DNA of 39,880 bases, taken from JAEZVV01 sp036652035 (GTDB lineage: Bacteria; Pseudomonadota; Gammaproteobacteria; Burkholderiales; Burkholderiaceae_F). Where the stretch lies: the NCBI GenBank assembly GCA_036652035.1, contig JAVVWR010000024.1, positions 1-39,880 on the forward strand, read 5' to 3'. Position 1 is the first letter of the stretch, and the number at the start of each line of letters is the position of its first letter. The translations under genes and the position numbers were made by a program. Under the pieces are notes generated by a model. That model did not search any database. It was not told where the DNA came from and saw nothing but the letters and a program-made list of their open reading frames with translations. Below, piece after piece: positions 8,119-16,292 of the stretch.

Positions 8119-9009
8119 ATGCGTCTCGCCCTGCCTGCACTTCCCCGCTCGCTCGCCCACAGCAATCTTCTGGTCGCCGCGCTTGCCATCTCGGTCGGCC
8201 TGCATGCCGCCGTGCTCGCGGTGCGATTCGTCGATCCCGAGTTTCTCAAGGTTCGCGCCACCGATCCGCCGCTTGAAATTGTGCTGGTCAACGCCAGGAG
8301 CGACGCCAAGCCCGGCCGCGCGCAGGCGCTCGCCCAGGTCAACCTCGACGGTGGCGGCATGCACGAAGCCGGCCTGCGCACCTCGCCACTGCCGGCGGCG
8401 ATGCAGATGCGCAACGGCGATTCGCTCACCGCAGCGCGCGAAAGCGTTGAGCAGCTCGAGGAAGAGCAGCGCCGCCTGCTCGCCGCCATGAGAAGCGGCG
8501 GTCACAAGCTGTCGCCGCCACCGCGCGATCCCTCGCGCGAACGAGCCAACAAGGGCGCCGCTTCTGAGGAGGCGCGCGAACAGCTGGCGCGGATGGAAGC
8601 GGTGATCGACAAGCAGATCAGCGACTACCAGGCGCGGCCGCGCAAACACTTTTTCATGCCCAGCACCTCGGCTTATCGCTATGCCCGATATGTGGAGGAC
8701 TGGCGCTCTCAAGTCGAGAAGATCGGCAACAACCATTACCCCGAGGAGGCGCGCGGCAAGTTGTATGGGGCGCTGCGAATGACGGTGGCGATCCGCAAGG
8801 ACGGCAGTCTGGCCGACACCGTGATTGATCAGTCGTCCGGATCGTCCGTGCTCGATGCCTCGGCCCGGCGCATCGTCAAACTTTCAGCACCTTTTGCCCC
8901 ATTCCCGCCCGAGATTGCCAAGGACACGGATATCCTTGAGATAACCAGGACGTGGATCTTCACGAATGACCAGTTGGCCACGAAGAGCACGCCCAAAATT
9001 GCGCCATGA
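8119..9009 (+). CDS. TonB-like energy-transducing protein
   Basis: A 296-residue protein with the TonB layout: a short cytoplasmic N-terminus, one membrane anchor (about residues 17-36), a long charged periplasmic spacer with Glu/Arg-rich coiled-coil character (about 110-170), and a C-terminal TonB-type domain with YPEEARGKLYGALRMTV and a terminal strand ILEITRTWIF. TonB proteins couple the ExbBD proton-driven motor to outer-membrane receptors. No exbBD or receptor gene is nearby, and it sits with aroE and mtgA as in several Burkholderiales, so it may be a TonB paralogue with a cell-envelope role. The open frame begins at 7897, but the hydrophobic anchor and -10 element support the ATG at 8119. 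It overlaps aroE by 4 nt. Confidence 0.82.
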   Translation: MRLALPALPRSLAHSNLLVAALAISVGLHAAVLAVRFVDPEFLKVRATDPPLEIVLVNARSDAKPGRAQALAQVNLDGGGMHEAGLRTSPLPAAMQMRNGDSLTAARESVEQLEEEQRRLLAAMRSGGHKLSPPPRDPSRERANKGAASEEAREQLARMEAVIDKQISDYQARPRKHFFMPSTSAYRYARYVEDWRSQVEKIGNNHYPEEARGKLYGALRMTVAIRKDGSLADTVIDQSSGSSVLDASARRIVKLSAPFAPFPPEIAKDTDILEITRTWIFTNDQLATKSTPKIAP

Positions 9010-9845
9010 AGCCTGTCGATAAATACGCCGTGGTCGGTCATCCGATCGCTCACAGCCGCTCTCCCGAAATCCACGCCATGTTCGCGCGGGGGCTGGGTCA
9101 TTCCATCCGCTACGAGCGCATCGAAGCGCCGCTCGAACACTTTGCCGACACGGCACTGGCGTTGCGCGACGCGGGTTACAAGGGTCTCAACGTCACCTTG
9201 CCGTTCAAGCTCGACGCCGCCAAGTTCGCCACCGACCTGAGCGCGCGCGCGCGCCTGGCCGGCGCAGTCAATACCTTGCGCTTCGATGGCGAGTCCATCC
9301 TTGGCGACAACACCGACGGCATCGGTTTCGTGCGCGACATCACCGAGCGCCTGCGTTTCCCGATCAAGGATGCTTCCATCCTGATCCTCGGCGCCGGCGG
9401 CGGCGTGCGCGGCCTGGTGCCGTCGCTGCTCGAAGCGGCTCCCAAATGGATTGCGGTGGCCAACCGCACGCAGAAGCGGGCCGAGGAGCTGGCCGAGGAG
9501 TTCGGCATCGAGGCGATCCACTTCGACGAGATTCCCGCCGAGCATTTCGATCTGGTGGTCAACGCCACCACCACCGGCCTGCATCACGCCGCGCCGGCGA
9601 TTGACCCCGAGACCTTCGACGACTGCCTGCTCGCTTACGACTTGGTTTACGCCTCGCAGCCCACGCCCTTCATGGCGCTGGCCCAGAGCGGCGGTGCGCG
9701 CCAGGTGGCCGACGGCCTGGGCATGTTGATCGAGCAGGCGGCAGAGTCTTATCAGGTCTGGCGTGGCGAGCGGCCCGATACCGCTGCGGTCTACGACGAA
9801 CTGCGCCGCCTGATCGCAGCCGAAGCTCTCGCCGCACCGCGCTGA
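9006..9845 (+). CDS. aroE: Shikimate 5-dehydrogenase (NADP+)
   Basis: Reduces 3-dehydroshikimate to shikimate with NADPH. The 279 residues match the family. Substrate-binding and catalytic landmarks are SRSP (17-20), NVTLPFK with the catalytic Lys68, Asn89, and GDNTDGIGF (100-108) with Asp104. The dinucleotide site is GAGGGVRG (129-136) with NRT (153-155), the Asn-Arg-Thr pattern associated with NADP preference. It overlaps the tonB-like gene by 4 nt and is followed by mtgA after 8 nt, so the three are one operon. Confidence 0.96.
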   Translation: MKPVDKYAVVGHPIAHSRSPEIHAMFARGLGHSIRYERIEAPLEHFADTALALRDAGYKGLNVTLPFKLDAAKFATDLSARARLAGAVNTLRFDGESILGDNTDGIGFVRDITERLRFPIKDASILILGAGGGVRGLVPSLLEAAPKWIAVANRTQKRAEELAEEFGIEAIHFDEIPAEHFDLVVNATTTGLHHAAPAIDPETFDDCLLAYDLVYASQPTPFMALAQSGGARQVADGLGMLIEQAAESYQVWRGERPDTAAVYDELRRLIAAEALAAPR

Positions 9846-9853
9846 GCGCTCGC

Positions 9854-10549
9854 ATGCGAGTCGCGCTGCGCTGGCTAGTCCGGGCCGCGCTCCTGTTGCT
9901 GGGTCTGCTGTTGCTGGTCCAGCTCTGGTATTTCGGCTGGGTCGTGCTCTACAAATGGGTCGATCCGGGCTCGACCGCCTTCATGGATCGCGAACGGGCT
10001 CTGCTGCAGGAAAAGAACCCTAAGGCGAAGCTGAAGCACCAGTGGGTTCCGTACGAGCGCATCAGCAACAGCCTCAAGCGCGCCGTGATCACCGCCGAAG
10101 ACGCCAAGTTCAACCAGCACGAAGGGGTTGACTGGGACGCCATCGGCAAGGCCTACGAAACCAATCTCAAGCGCGGCAAGCAGGCCAAGGGTGGCTCGAC
10201 CATCACGCAGCAGCTCGCCAAGAACCTGTTTCTCTCGCCCGAGAAAAGTTATCTGCGCAAGGCGCAGGAGCTTGCCATCACCTTCATGATCGAAGCGGCG
10301 TGGGACAAACGCCGCATTCTCGAGGTCTACCTCAACTCGGTCGAATGGGGCGTGGGCGTGTTCGGGGCCGAGGCGGCGGCGCGCCATTACTACGGCATCT
10401 CCGCCGCCAGCCTGGGGCAGGAGCAGGCGGCCCGCCTCGCCGGCATGTTGCCGCGGCCCAAGTTCTTTGACCGCAACCGGGGCTCGGGCTATCTCGCCGG
10501 TCGCACCCAGGCGATCCTCCGCTACATCAATCACGTCGACGTTCCCTGA
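9854..10549 (+). CDS. mtgA: Monofunctional peptidoglycan transglycosylase
   Basis: Polymerises lipid II into glycan strands at the outer face of the inner membrane. The 231-residue protein has one N-terminal membrane anchor (about 8-32) and a GT51 domain with AEDAKFNQHEG (catalytic Glu82), KGGSTITQQLAKNLFLS (112-128) and RRILEVYLNSVEWG. There is no transpeptidase domain, which sets it apart from class A penicillin-binding proteins. It is the last gene of the tonB-aroE-mtgA operon; mgtE begins 81 nt later with its own likely promoter. Confidence 0.95.
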   Translation: MRVALRWLVRAALLLLGLLLLVQLWYFGWVVLYKWVDPGSTAFMDRERALLQEKNPKAKLKHQWVPYERISNSLKRAVITAEDAKFNQHEGVDWDAIGKAYETNLKRGKQAKGGSTITQQLAKNLFLSPEKSYLRKAQELAITFMIEAAWDKRRILEVYLNSVEWGVGVFGAEAAARHYYGISAASLGQEQAARLAGMLPRPKFFDRNRGSGYLAGRTQAILRYINHVDVP

Positions 10550-10601
10550 TCAAAGTCGTGCGATGACGGCGCCGAGGCCCGAAACGCCAGGCATGGCAAC
10601 G

Positions 10602-10607
10602 TACAAT
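10602..10607 (+). promoter_or_regulatory. Candidate -10 element for mgtE
   Basis: TACAAT followed by CGCCG, 23 nt before the mgtE ATG. With start-point about 7 nt downstream, the leader is only about 15 nt and leaves no room for a magnesium riboswitch. Confidence 0.45.
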
Positions 10608-10630
10608 CGCCGCGGTTTCCAGGGGGCGCG

Positions 10631-12148
10631 ATGAGCGAGCTCGACACCCGAAAATTTGAATCAACCGACGCCGCGCCGCGCGCGCAGGCGGCGCTCGCGC
10701 GCGACCCCGAAGAGGCGAGCCGCGCGCTCGCCCGCGTTCAGCACTTGCTCGAGCGCCAGCACCGGGTCGAGTCGCTGATCCAGCGCGAGCAGCAAAACGC
10801 GCAGGCCGAGCAGAAGAAAGAACTGGTCGAGTCGCTGGTCCAGCGCCAGCACCTGACCGAACTGCGCGGGATTCTCGACGCGCTGCACCCGGCCGACATT
10901 GCCTACATCCTTGAAGCGCTGCCGCTGGCGGACCGGCTGGCGGTGTGGGACTGCGTCAAGGCCGACCGCGATGGCGAGATCCTGGTCGAGGTGGGCGACA
11001 GCGTTCGCGAGACTCTGATCGACGCGATGGATCGCGACGAGCTGGTCGATGCGGTCGAGACGCTCGATGCCGACGAGATCGCCGACCTGGTCGATGATCT
11101 GCCGCCGGACGTGATGGCCGAGGTCCAGGAAGGTCTCACGCACGAAGAACGCGCGCAGTTGCGCGCGGCCATGAGTTACCCCGAGGACTCGGTGGGCGCT
11201 CGCATGGACTTCGAGATCGTGTCGATCCGCGAAGAGGTGACGCTCGAGATCGTGCTGCGCTATCTGCGCCGCTTCGAGAATCTGCCCGACCACACCGACC
11301 AGGTGTTCGTGGTTGACCGCGACAGCCGTCTGAAGGGCACGTTGCCGATCGATCGGATTCTCATCAACGAGCCCGACACCGAAGTGCGCGCGCTGATGAA
11401 GACCGACATCCTGACCCTGAGTCCGCTCGACGACGCGGGCGAGGCCGCCCAGGCCTTCGAGCGCTACGACCTGGTGAGCGCGGCCGTGGTCGATGAGGCG
11501 GGCCGCCTGGTGGGGCGCCTGACCGTCAACGAAGTGGTTGACGTGATCCGCGAAGAGAGCGACCAGGAAGCGCTGGCCAAGGTCGGTCTGTCCGAGGATC
11601 AGGACATCTTCGGTTCGATCTGGGATTCGGCTAAAGGCCGCTGGCTGTGGCTGGGCGTCAATCTGTGCACCGCCTTTTTCGCCTCGCGCGTGATCAGCGC
11701 GTTTGAAGGCACGATCGAAAAAGTGGTCGCGCTCGCCGCGCTGATGCCAATCGTCGCCGGCATCGCCGGCAACTCGGGCAACCAGACCCTCACCCTGCTG
11801 GTGCGCTCGATGGCGATGGGCCAGGTGACCGGCTCCAACCAGCGCCAGCTGGCGCTCAAAGAGATCTACGTCGCGCTGTTCAACGGTGCGGCCTGGGGGC
11901 TGCTGGCTGGCCTGCTGGCCTGGTTCCTCTATCGCGAGTCGGTCAACGGTCCTTTGCTCGGCTTCGTCATGTTCCTGGCGATGGTCCTCAACATGCTGGT
12001 CGGCGCGGTCGTGGCCTTGCTGGTGCCGCTGGCGCTGCGCGCGATGGACCGCGACCCGGCCATGGGCGGCTCGGTGCTGCTGACCTTCACCACCGACTCG
12101 GGCGGGTTCTTCATCTTTCTCGGACTTGCCACCCTGTTCTTCCTCTGA
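10631..12148 (+). CDS. mgtE: MgtE-type magnesium transporter/channel
   Basis: A 505-residue inner-membrane Mg2+ channel. The order is canonical: a cytoplasmic helical N domain (about 70-185, many LxxALxPADxA-type repeats), paired CBS domains (about 190-310) that sense Mg2+, a connecting helix, and five membrane helices (about 335-505) with the conserved PIVAGIAGNSGNQ pore-region motif and a C-terminal DSGGFFIFLGLATLF. The extra N-terminal 60 residues are a Gln/Arg/Glu-rich coiled segment. The gene starts after an AGGGGG ribosome-binding site and stands alone between its promoter and a strong terminator. Confidence 0.95.
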   Translation: MSELDTRKFESTDAAPRAQAALARDPEEASRALARVQHLLERQHRVESLIQREQQNAQAEQKKELVESLVQRQHLTELRGILDALHPADIAYILEALPLADRLAVWDCVKADRDGEILVEVGDSVRETLIDAMDRDELVDAVETLDADEIADLVDDLPPDVMAEVQEGLTHEERAQLRAAMSYPEDSVGARMDFEIVSIREEVTLEIVLRYLRRFENLPDHTDQVFVVDRDSRLKGTLPIDRILINEPDTEVRALMKTDILTLSPLDDAGEAAQAFERYDLVSAAVVDEAGRLVGRLTVNEVVDVIREESDQEALAKVGLSEDQDIFGSIWDSAKGRWLWLGVNLCTAFFASRVISAFEGTIEKVVALAALMPIVAGIAGNSGNQTLTLLVRSMAMGQVTGSNQRQLALKEIYVALFNGAAWGLLAGLLAWFLYRESVNGPLLGFVMFLAMVLNMLVGAVVALLVPLALRAMDRDPAMGGSVLLTFTTDSGGFFIFLGLATLFFL

Positions 12149-12160
12149 GGGGCCATTGAA

Positions 12161-12195
12161 AAAAAGCCGCGTCGAGAGGACTCGACGCGGCTTTT
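12161..12195. terminator. Strong bidirectional intrinsic terminator
   Basis: A 15-bp perfect stem (12162-12176 with 12181-12195) closes over a 4-nt AGGA loop, flanked by A-runs on the left and T-runs on the right. It can end mgtE transcripts on the plus strand and those of the molybdoenzyme operon on the minus strand; the two genes converge here. Confidence 0.93.
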
Positions 12196-12234
12196 CTCAT
12201 GGGGGCGGCGGGCTCGAGCTCGCCGCCCCCAGGC

Positions 12235-15200
12235 TCAGACCTTCTCGACCTTGACCGGGGTGCCGTGGCGGCAGGTGCAACCGGTGTAGTAGTCGATCAG
12301 CAGGGATGCGCCGGTGCGGCTGGGGTCGCCCGGCAGCATCTCGTTGACCGAGGTGCCGGTGGCGCGCTCCTTCAGCGCGGGCAGGGTCTTGCCGTCGATC
12401 ACGATATTGCTGGCGCCAAAGCCGCGGTGACCAAAACCGATCGGAATCGACACCGCGCCCGGCTTGACTCCCGCATCGGCGAGCGCCGTGCCCAGGGCGC
12501 TGCGGCCCACCGGCGTCGTGATCTTCACCGTGTCGCCGCTCTGGATGCCGAACCGGGCCGCATCCGTGCTGTTGAGCAGGATGTGGTTGCCAGCTTCCGG
12601 CGCAAGCGCGGTGATCTTGGCGAGCGCGACCGAATACGGGCTGCGCAGCGCCGGCTTGAACGACGAGAAAAGCAGCGGGTACTGCGCGCGCGGCCAGGCT
12701 TTTTCAAGCGACTCGCCGCTCCAGAAACGCGGCCGGTGGTACGAGGGGTGGCCTTCGTAGCGCGCACCGCTGTAGGAGTGACGGAACTCGCTGAGCTTCT
12801 CGTTGTAGATGCGCAGTTCGCGGCCGGCAAATCCCGACAGGAACTCGCCGTCGTAGCGTTCGACCGCGTCGTACCGGCCGCCGCGCGACAGCAGAAAGCC
12901 GACCCGCGCCAGTTCGTCGTCGCTGATCCTGCCCTTGAGTTTTTTGAGCGCGTGACCGGCGCCCGACCACTCAAGGTCTTCCGCGCTCGCCGGCGGCAAG
13001 GGCTTGCCGTCAAGCGCGATGTTGGCCAGGTGCTTGGCGTAGTAATCCTCGGGCGTGAAGAGGTCGTGGCGGCCACCGGTGTCGTCGCCGATCGCGCCCT
13101 TGCCAAAGCCCGGCAGCCCGAGGGCGAGGGCGATGTCGATGAGAAAGCGCTCCATGCACACCGGCTCGCCCTTGGCGGTCTTGACCGTGCGCGGCGTCAC
13201 CACCGGCGCGCCAGCCGAGACGCCCTTCATGTCCGAGCCCCACATGCGGTCGGCGGCGTACTCCTCCATGAAGTTGAGGTCGGGGATGAAATAGTCGGCG
13301 AGTTCGTTGGTCTCGTTGAGGTGAGCGTCGATCGCGACAAACAGATTGGTGTGCTTCGGGTCCTTGATTGCGCCCACCACTTCCTCGTACATGCCGGCGT
13401 TCATGTAGAAGGGATTGGTGCGCCAGTTAAAGAGCACATCGAGCGCGTAGGGCGAGCGGTTGGCGTGGCTCACCAGCACCTCGCCGGTGTGTTCGACCGG
13501 CGCGATCGCCATCCACGGGTGCGCGGCGGGGTAGGGGTTGCGGCCGGCGGCGACCTTCTTGGCGTACTCGCTCGACTTCTCGTAGAAGCCCTCGCGGCTG
13601 ATCGAGATGCCGAGTGCCTTGCGGTCCTTGGCGCCGTCGAACTTGGCGAGCGAGTAGCGCGGCTTGCCGCGGTGCGTGCCGCGCGCATAGGTGGCGCCGC
13701 CCTTGGCGTCGTGAGCGCCAATCAAGGTGTTCATCACGCCCACCGCAAAGCCGGTGACAAAGCCGTCGTGGTTGTTGCTCGCGGTCGAGAGCATCACCGA
13801 GGCCTTGCGGCCGTGACGGGTGAACTCCTTGGCGACCCATTGCAGATCGGCCACGCTGATCCCGGTCACCTCGGCGTAGTGCGAGAGCGGCTGTTGGTAG
13901 ATGTGCTCACGGAACAGCGAGAGCGCGGTCTGGACAGCGATCTCCTGGCCGTCCTTGTCCTTGACCGTGCCCTTGAAGAAGAGCTCGCCCGGCCTGGCGT
14001 CGGTGGCGGCAAACGGGGTCTGGCTCGCCTTGTCGATCGCCACCGCGGTCTTGGCCTCGCCCAGGCCCAGCGCATCGGCGCGCAGGAATTTGTTGTAGAG
14101 CGGGTGCTTGGGGTCGCGCACCAGCAGGTGGGTGGCGTTGGTGTGGTGGATCTCGCCCGCCGCCTTGGCCGCGGCCGGGCCCGGATTTTCAAGGTGCACC
14201 CGGTTGAAGGTCTCGTGCGAGAAGATCTCGTGCATCACCCCGAACAGGAAGGCGGTGTCTTCGCCCGGATTGATCGGCAGCCAGCTCGAGCGGCCGTCCT
14301 GGGTGGTGTTGGCGGTGGCGCGCAGGATCGGATCGACCACCACGTACTTCATGCCGTGCTCGACGCGCGCGTCGGCGAGCAGCCGGCCGAGCGAATTCAG
14401 GCTGTTGCCCGACACGCCGGGGCTGGTGCCAAGGAAGATCGCGAATTTCGCCTCGGTCCAGTCGGGGTGGTTGTGCATCGCGCCGCTGAGCGGGTCCTTG
14501 AGCGCCATCGCCAGGCCCAGGCGCTGCTGCGCGCCGCAGTAGGCCGACTTCTTGCCAAGGTTGATCGTGCCCCAGCTCTGGCGCATGAAGCGGGTGTAGA
14601 AATTGGCGCGGGCGGTGATCTCCGACATATAGCCGCTGGCGAGGCGGTTGGTGGCCGGGCCGAACTCGGGCTGACCGGGCGCGGCCAATTGATCCGGCTG
14701 ATACGCCGCGCGCAGACCCTTGACAGGGCCCTCGCCGAAGAGGTTGCCGCCGTCGATGATTTCACGCAGCGCCTGCTCGTACGGAATGCTCAGCCAGCGC
14801 CGCTCGCCGCGCGCGCCGACGCGCTTCAAGACCTGGGTGATGCGGCGCGGTTCATCGACCGAATCGGCGGTGGCCGAACCGCGCCCGCACGAGGTGGCGC
14901 GTGCGTCGAGGCCGCGGTCCTGGTAGGCCGACAGCGCGAGCATCGCCTCCTTGACCGGCAGCTCGAGCGGCAGCGGCTTGCCGTTGTTGTTTTCGCAGTA
15001 GGGGTTGCCGCTGACGCGGATCACACGGTCGGTCTTCACATCGACCCGCACACGCAGGTTGCAGTGGTCGAGGCAGCCGAAGCAGCGGGCAAAGGCCACG
15101 CGCTGGTTTGGATTGCGCTCGATCTTGCCGGTCCTGGTGTCAACCTTGAACTCGGGCTCGAGTGCATGGGGGGCGAAGCGGTCGAGGCTCTCGGCGGCCG

Positions 15201-15276
15201 GCTTGGCCTGCGCGCTCGTGCCCGCGGCCACGGCACCGATGGCGGCGGCGCCGCTCAGAAACTTGCGTCGTTGCAT
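12235..15276 (-). CDS. Molybdopterin oxidoreductase catalytic subunit, tetrathionate/arsenate/polysulfide reductase (TtrA-like) type, Tat-exported
   Basis: A 1013-residue periplasmic molybdoenzyme of the DMSO-reductase superfamily. The N-terminus MQRRKFLSGAAAIGAVAA is a twin-arginine signal. An iron-sulfur motif CFGCLDHC (Cys65, 68, 72) with Cys130 can bind one [4Fe-4S] cluster. The motif NLGKKSAYCGAQQR has Cys247 at the position expected for the Mo ligand. The length of about 1000 residues fits TtrA best; ArrA and PsrA are shorter. The substrate cannot be fixed from sequence: tetrathionate, selenate, arsenate or another oxyanion remain possible. Two in-frame ATGs exist (15282 and 15276); AAGGAA abuts the first and is 6 nt from the second, so the second is preferred. 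It follows its ferredoxin partner; no membrane-anchor (NrfD/TtrC) gene is present. Confidence 0.85.
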   Translation of the reverse strand: MQRRKFLSGAAAIGAVAAGTSAQAKPAAESLDRFAPHALEPEFKVDTRTGKIERNPNQRVAFARCFGCLDHCNLRVRVDVKTDRVIRVSGNPYCENNNGKPLPLELPVKEAMLALSAYQDRGLDARATSCGRGSATADSVDEPRRITQVLKRVGARGERRWLSIPYEQALREIIDGGNLFGEGPVKGLRAAYQPDQLAAPGQPEFGPATNRLASGYMSEITARANFYTRFMRQSWGTINLGKKSAYCGAQQRLGLAMALKDPLSGAMHNHPDWTEAKFAIFLGTSPGVSGNSLNSLGRLLADARVEHGMKYVVVDPILRATANTTQDGRSSWLPINPGEDTAFLFGVMHEIFSHETFNRVHLENPGPAAAKAAGEIHHTNATHLLVRDPKHPLYNKFLRADALGLGEAKTAVAIDKASQTPFAATDARPGELFFKGTVKDKDGQEIAVQTALSLFREHIYQQPLSHYAEVTGISVADLQWVAKEFTRHGRKASVMLSTASNNHDGFVTGFAVGVMNTLIGAHDAKGGATYARGTHRGKPRYSLAKFDGAKDRKALGISISREGFYEKSSEYAKKVAAGRNPYPAAHPWMAIAPVEHTGEVLVSHANRSPYALDVLFNWRTNPFYMNAGMYEEVVGAIKDPKHTNLFVAIDAHLNETNELADYFIPDLNFMEEYAADRMWGSDMKGVSAGAPVVTPRTVKTAKGEPVCMERFLIDIALALGLPGFGKGAIGDDTGGRHDLFTPEDYYAKHLANIALDGKPLPPASAEDLEWSGAGHALKKLKGRISDDELARVGFLLSRGGRYDAVERYDGEFLSGFAGRELRIYNEKLSEFRHSYSGARYEGHPSYHRPRFWSGESLEKAWPRAQYPLLFSSFKPALRSPYSVALAKITALAPEAGNHILLNSTDAARFGIQSGDTVKITTPVGRSALGTALADAGVKPGAVSIPIGFGHRGFGASNIVIDGKTLPALKERATGTSVNEMLPGDPSRTGASLLIDYYTGCTCRHGTPVKVEKV

Positions 15277-15286
15277 GGTCATTTCC

Positions 15287-15979
15287 TTATCGCTGCCAGT
15301 CTGCGGTTTGCGCCGACAGGATCTGCTTGTCGTTGCGCTGCCCGCCCAGGCCGATGTAGAGCACGTTGGGCCGGGTCTTGGCCTCGGTCATCAAGGCGTA
15401 GACGTCGTTATTCTTGACCAGTTGATGGATCCGGCTCTTGGGATCGTTCACGTCGCCAAAGACGCGGGCCTCGCCGGCGCAGGACTCGACGCAGGCCGGC
15501 AGCAGTCCTGCCGCGGTGCGCTTGAGGCAGAAGTTGCAGCTCTCGGCCTTGTTCGTCTGGGGGTCGATCTGGCGCGCGCCGTAAGGGCAGGCCGAGACGC
15601 ACAGGCTGCAGCCGATGCAGGTCTTCATGTCGGTGACGACAATGCCGTCGGTCTTTCGCTTCTGGGCGGCCTTGACCGGGCAGACCTCAACGCAGGCCGG
15701 GGTGGAACAGTGGTTGCACTGCACCGGAACGCTGAGCGCGACCGGGTGGCCGCCCGCTTGCTCGATCGTGAATTGCTTGACCTGGGTGCGATGCACGCCA
15801 GGGCTGGTGCCGTTCTCGATCGCGCACGACACCGTGCACGAGATGCAGCCGGTGCAGCGGCGCACGTCGATCAGCATGGCGTATTGCTTGGCCGGGCCGG
15901 CGGCGAGCAGCTCGCGGGCCGGCACCAGGGCGAGCGGTATGGCGCCCAGGTATTTGAAGAAACTGCGTCGGTGGGTCAT
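15287..15979 (-). CDS. Four-cluster ferredoxin electron-transfer subunit (TtrB-like), Tat signal
   Basis: A 230-residue iron-sulfur subunit of the DmsB/PsrB/TtrB family. Sixteen cysteines fall into four groups: 42/45/48/52, 88/91/96/100, 121/124/127/131 and 148/151/163/167, which predicts four [4Fe-4S] clusters forming a wire to the catalytic subunit. The N-terminus MTHRRSFFKYLGAIPLAL is itself a twin-arginine-type signal, as in TtrB, so the pair works in the periplasm. The open frame extends upstream to 16144, but the signal peptide fixes the ATG at 15979. It is first in a two-gene operon, with the large subunit starting 11 nt after its stop. The family normally passes electrons from a quinol-oxidising membrane subunit, which is missing here. 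Confidence 0.88.
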   Translation of the reverse strand: MTHRRSFFKYLGAIPLALVPARELLAAGPAKQYAMLIDVRRCTGCISCTVSCAIENGTSPGVHRTQVKQFTIEQAGGHPVALSVPVQCNHCSTPACVEVCPVKAAQKRKTDGIVVTDMKTCIGCSLCVSACPYGARQIDPQTNKAESCNFCLKRTAAGLLPACVESCAGEARVFGDVNDPKSRIHQLVKNNDVYALMTEAKTRPNVLYIGLGGQRNDKQILSAQTADWQR

Positions 15980-16292
15980 GTCAGACAGGGATTCACAAAA
16001 AATTTTGAGCCCGAAGCGTCGCGTGGAGTGCCATCGGCTGTCGCCGGATGAGATCAAAAGCTCGGTCAACCCTGAGTCGCGGGTTTGACTCGTGGCAAGG
16101 TATCGGGCCGGCCTGGGGCAAGCCGCAGGACCGTGCTTGGTCATCCCTCTGGTAGACGCGCGCGCCGGCGATTGACGTCAGTGGTGGCGGCAGCGCCCTC
16201 CCGCCGTTGTCATGCCCGGCCGGCGGCGATGCCTTAGGCTGGAGCCAGCCAGCCCGCGCGAGCGAGGCGGGCCGCACGATGGGAGTCTTGCC
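15980..16292. other. Divergent intergenic region between the ferredoxin subunit and the acid phosphatase
   Basis: These 313 bases hold no credible gene. There is a small inverted repeat GAGTC/GACTC (about 16074-16091) and an 8-bp palindrome TGACGTCA at 16173-16180. Promoters for both divergent genes must lie here, but I cannot place convincing hexamers. Confidence 0.4.

Noticed and set aside
6069..8489. An 806-codon minus-strand open frame opposite the RNB nuclease and tonB
   Set aside because: Antisense to two well-supported genes and without recognisable motifs.
10550..10630. Possible magnesium riboswitch (M-box) before mgtE
   Set aside because: The -10 element lies only 23 nt before the ATG, leaving a leader of about 15 nt, too short for a riboswitch.
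12199..15417. A 1072-codon open frame on the plus strand opposite the molybdoenzyme
   Set aside because: It lies antisense to a gene with clear Tat signal, Fe-S and Mo-ligand motifs; the product is Arg/Gly/Ala/Val-rich with no domain. Such shadows are expected in high-GC DNA.
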